Assembly (NCBI GenBank): GCA_020628475.1
Contig: JAHDFB010000004.1
Span: 1 to 60,060 of the forward strand
Length of the DNA: 60,060 nt
Reading direction: 5' to 3'
Source: Saprospiraceae bacterium
Lineage (GTDB): Bacteria > Bacteroidota > Bacteroidia > Chitinophagales > Saprospiraceae
Under the pieces are notes generated by a model. The model made no database searches. It saw nothing but the letters and a program-made list of their open reading frames with translations, and was not told where the DNA came from. The position numbers were made by a program, and so were the translations under genes. Each line of letters begins with the position of its first letter. Within the stretch, counting starts at the first letter, position 1. Shown in pieces: positions 58,201-60,060 of this stretch.

Positions 58201-59152
58201 ATAAATAATTATTCACAGTAGGTACATCGGGTACATTGGTACCGATTTTAGTGATTCGTTTACCAGCTTCTACATTAAATCGTATGTAGACGTAATTGTC
58301 AATATCGAAAGGATTATCATTGTATTCTAAACGCTCTTCGGAATTATCCCATTGCCAATCTTCCGCGCCTTCAGCATAAAAAAAGATTTGATCAGAGGCT
58401 TCAAGGTTGTTCCCTCCTGCTGAACGAATAGATATAGGTAACTCTCTCAAATCATCCACACGATCATCTGCTACATTTTCTCCAATCTTTCCCCCTGGAT
58501 TACTGAAAACCTGGATTTTACTGATATCGATGTCTGACAAGTCAATATTGAAGTTGCTTTGAATATAATCACCCGATATTTTATGAACTCCTGAATTTGC
58601 TATTTTCATTTTGAAAATTCGTCCTTCTTTCAAAATTGAATTATCCGCAGGTGGAGTACGAAGAACTTCTGGAGCATTTGCTTTGTGTTGAATAGATAAT
58701 TTTATCGACTTTACAAATCGTAGTTGTTGATTAGAAAAAACAACTGGATTGAAGAAAATTTGAGCATAATATTGCTGCCTATTCTGGTTTATTTGAGTTG
58801 AAAAGGATAATTTCTTACTTAAATGTTTCGAAATCTGATCGATGTATTCATTTTTGTTAATACTGCTATTGTCTAAGGGACTTACGTCCAAAAATTCTAA
58901 CGATAGAATTTGAACATCCAGCTGACCTGGTCCTGAAACTGGAAAACGATGGCCGTAAATTGGAAGTAAAGGGTTTTCAAAACTAAACGACCCGTTCTCA
59001 AAACCAATTCTTTGAGCATTTGATTCAGTTACGATGTCATTTACAAAAGTTTGGCTTTGCCAATCAAATGATTTCTCGATGACTGTGGTTTGTTGTGCTA
59101 AGGAGAAGCACGAGAGAAAAAGAAAAAATATTATAGTTTTGATCTTCATCAT
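55295..59152 (-). CDS. porU: Type IX secretion sortase-like protease PorU
   Basis: 1285 residues; a gingipain-type (C25) cysteine protease that removes C-terminal sorting domains of cargo and joins the cargo to anionic lipopolysaccharide. Signal peptide ends in LAQQ. The catalytic pair sits at His791 (CYLGHGGPTGW) and Cys825 (LFITATCSLASYD). A C-terminal Ig-like domain, beginning LNYPNPFTDNTCFMFEH, resembles the sorting domains it processes. Two adjacent ATG codons (59152 and 59149) are possible starts. Upstream of porV on the same strand, divergent from the PorP/SprF gene. Confidence 0.95.
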   Translation of the reverse strand: MMKIKTIIFFLFLSCFSLAQQTTVIEKSFDWQSQTFVNDIVTESNAQRIGFENGSFSFENPLLPIYGHRFPVSGPGQLDVQILSLEFLDVSPLDNSSINKNEYIDQISKHLSKKLSFSTQINQNRQQYYAQIFFNPVVFSNQQLRFVKSIKLSIQHKANAPEVLRTPPADNSILKEGRIFKMKIANSGVHKISGDYIQSNFNIDLSDIDISKIQVFSNPGGKIGENVADDRVDDLRELPISIRSAGGNNLEASDQIFFYAEGAEDWQWDNSEERLEYNDNPFDIDNYVYIRFNVEAGKRITKIGTNVPDVPTVNNYLSTVRYELNKVNLLEENFGTLGTGQEWYGEHFDINKVQDFSSKLKVEDVLPNSDARVIMRFVGRSSGSSTVKIAINNNQFSGSIASTSLSSYSADFARFKTIDENFILEGSNPTISVDYSQNINAEGWLDYIELQYQRNLKLNGDQLRFNNLSGTSNNQYNINISNTNANCIVWNITDGSNCFEQNLLNNGSTTSFTVDTEDFNNYILFDQNATLLIPEFIKEVENQNLHSIQSVEMIIVTSPELRSEAERLAEHRLNHSGTDIRIVNIEQIYNEFSGGRKEPVAIRDFFKMIHDRDPNFKFGLLFGNGSFDYKGILHDRDAFNVIPVYETRKSVNAISNFPSDDYYGLLSNSDGSSLIGEVDLAIGRIPVADLEQAKMVVDKIIKYDTDPVVRGPWNLKSIFVADDEDTNIHINPSDEIAEDLITSHKDINATKIFFDSYPQVSTPGGERYPTVTEDINSNIFNGALTLCYLGHGGPTGWAQERVLQINDIDNWSNTRSYPLFITATCSLASYDDPETFSAGEKILVNENGGIALFSTSRAVYASDNTRLTKSVFDFILAEEDEKPMQIGEILRNSKNATAADTLDPNARKFMLLGDPSMRLLYPGYNVVTSEINGVDVIQGNFTDTINALSQMSIKGYIADENEKLSNYNGEISVTVFDKRTLRKTLVQDSGSRPKDFLQQRNIIFKGKAKVSAGEFELQFVVPKDILFNVGNGKISYYATNGSEDARGHFTEFLVGGSSANPIQDDTPPVVEVFMNDENFVFGGLTDPNPFLFAKISDDIGINLSGASVGHDLTGQLNDNNQDTYFLNDFYESELNNFSKGTVRYPLRKLENGKHKISVRAWDVANNVGEGFTEFIVSDDPEEGLAHVLNYPNPFTDNTCFMFEHNLGADVMDIQIDIFTVSGKLVKTIIHNTVSDGYRISDIKWDGNDDYGSPLGRGVYLYKIKVKAQQKDVVKESDFEKLVILK

Positions 59153-59320
59153 GAAATAGGCGATTCAAATGATTCGTTAAGTAAGTGTTCGCGTAAATAA
59201 CGTCTATTATTAGGTGATATTGTCATTATTGAGATTACATTTGTCAATTGCGAAACAATAATTCAACTAACTTTATCCTTACTAATACAAATTATAATAG
59301 CTTTAACAAAAAATACAACT

Positions 59321-60060
59321 ATCCGATTAAAAATTATACATATTATATTCTTGCTGACGATTGGATTAGCGAGCATGCATGCTCAAGATCCTGTTTTTTC
59401 GCAATTTTATAATGCTCCTTTACATTTGAATCCCGCATTCACTGGTAATACTTTTGGCCCCAAAGTCGCGATTAATTATCGTAACCAGTGGCCGAATTTA
59501 CCTTGGGCTTATGTAACATATGCCACCTCTTATGATCAGTTTTTCAGGAAATATAATTCGGGTATTGGTGTTTCAATATTGGCGGATGATGCTGGGAACG
59601 GAATTTTTAAAACGAATAAAGTAGCGTTTGATTACGCATACGCGATCAAAATTACAAGAGATCATTATGTTAAAATTGGTATTGAACCTGCTATTTCCCA
59701 ATCGAGATTGAACTGGAATAAATTAGTTTTTTTGGATCAAATAGATGGGCAGACTGGAGAGGTTACACCAGGAGGGTCCAATTTGCCTGGTACTGAAGTG
59801 CGTCCTGAGAGTACAAACCGAACGTATTTTGATGTTGGTGTTGGAGGTGTTTATTATAATCCCGTTTGGTATGTTGGAGTTTCAGTAAAACATTTAACGG
59901 CACCGGATATTCAGTTTATTCAAACAGGTAAATCTGAGTCAATCAGAGGAGTGCCTCTTAGATTTTCTTTGCATAGTGGAGCACAATTTTATGTTCCTTC
60001 CTTGAATATTCGGAGAAATAAAGCTTATTTTGCGCCGCAAGTGATGTATATGCATCAAGG
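59321..60060 (+). CDS. PorP/SprF family outer-membrane protein, partial; non-ATG start
   Basis: Cut by the right edge; about 246 codons visible. The mature sequence starts HAQDPVFSQFYNAPLHLN and continues NPAFTGNTFGPKVAINYRNQWP, as in PorP/SprF, which anchor the type IX machinery or SprB-type adhesins at the outer membrane. A good signal peptide (RLKIIHIIFLLTIGLASMHAQ) lies in frame before it, but the codon where its Met should be is ATC (59321). The in-frame TTG at 59351 and ATG at 59375 cut the signal short or remove it. The start is therefore uncertain: an ATC start, a mutated start or a base error. Confidence 0.8.
   Translation, partial: MRLKIIHIIFLLTIGLASMHAQDPVFSQFYNAPLHLNPAFTGNTFGPKVAINYRNQWPNLPWAYVTYATSYDQFFRKYNSGIGVSILADDAGNGIFKTNKVAFDYAYAIKITRDHYVKIGIEPAISQSRLNWNKLVFLDQIDGQTGEVTPGGSNLPGTEVRPESTNRTYFDVGVGGVYYNPVWYVGVSVKHLTAPDIQFIQTGKSESIRGVPLRFSLHSGAQFYVPSLNIRRNKAYFAPQVMYMHQ

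Noticed and set aside
1..60060. CRISPR array, tRNA or rRNA genes
   Set aside because: No regularly spaced direct repeats, cloverleaf-like sequences or rRNA-conserved segments were recognised; rnpB is the only stable RNA gene found. A covariance-model scan would be needed to exclude an unusual tRNA.

Overview
The window is chromosomal DNA of a member of the Bacteroidota, probably a Saprospiria-like gliding or surface-active marine or sludge bacterium. Evidence: type IX secretion genes (porU, porV and a PorP/SprF-family gene), the gldE-gldD pair behind ssb, many Bacteroidota lipoproteins, at least four proteins ending in a type IX (PNP-type) sorting domain, and -7 promoter boxes of the TAnnTTTG type. 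The DNA is A+T-rich. No tRNA, rRNA, CRISPR array, prophage or complete insertion sequence was seen. Most of the window is core genome with short operons.

Layout. 1-9.9 kb: 5' part of a membrane pyrophosphatase (minus strand, cut by the window edge), an M1 aminopeptidase lipoprotein, a GbsR/MarR-type regulator, a lipoprotein, two tandem paralogous type IX cargo proteins, lipoyl synthase and a barrel-like protein. 10-14.6 kb: a sodium/solute symporter overlapping murQ (cell-wall sugar recycling), a rhomboid protease, a charged hypothetical protein and thymidine kinase. 14.6-18.5 kb: the most accessory-looking stretch, with a G+C-rich hairpin patch, a predicted lipase carrying about fourteen 11-residue repeats, an overlapping lipoprotein gene (possible toxin/immunity pair), and a degenerate IS200/RAYT-like gene with a conserved upstream box. 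18.5-26.2 kb: iscS-iscU-iscA, ssb-gldE-gldD, an amidohydrolase, a DUF1015 protein and a LON-domain protein.

26.4-36 kb: a 1441-residue secreted HYR/dockerin-like/cohesin-like protein with a type IX signal, G+C-rich repeat patches, small lipoproteins, a DUF2306 membrane protein, a LytTR regulator and an S41 peptidase. 36-48.3 kb: an M1 peptidase with a barrel-like C-terminus; a peroxiredoxin-clpS-aat operon (N-end rule); aroA and phoH; a SAM hydroxide adenosyltransferase-ABM-aroB-PBP1A operon; and a carotene hydroxylase. 48.4-60 kb: an NtrY-like histidine kinase, a LamG-like type IX cargo protein, a second RAYT-like gene with the same upstream box, the RNase P RNA gene, porV, porU, and a PorP/SprF-family gene running off the right edge.

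How it fits together: PorU/PorV form the outer-surface machinery that removes C-terminal sorting domains and attaches cargo, and several cargo proteins are in the same window. The least explained parts are the lipase/lipoprotein pair, the two RAYT-like genes with their shared 33-bp box, the scattered hairpin-rich G+C patches, and an A+T-rich dyad found in two divergent promoter regions.
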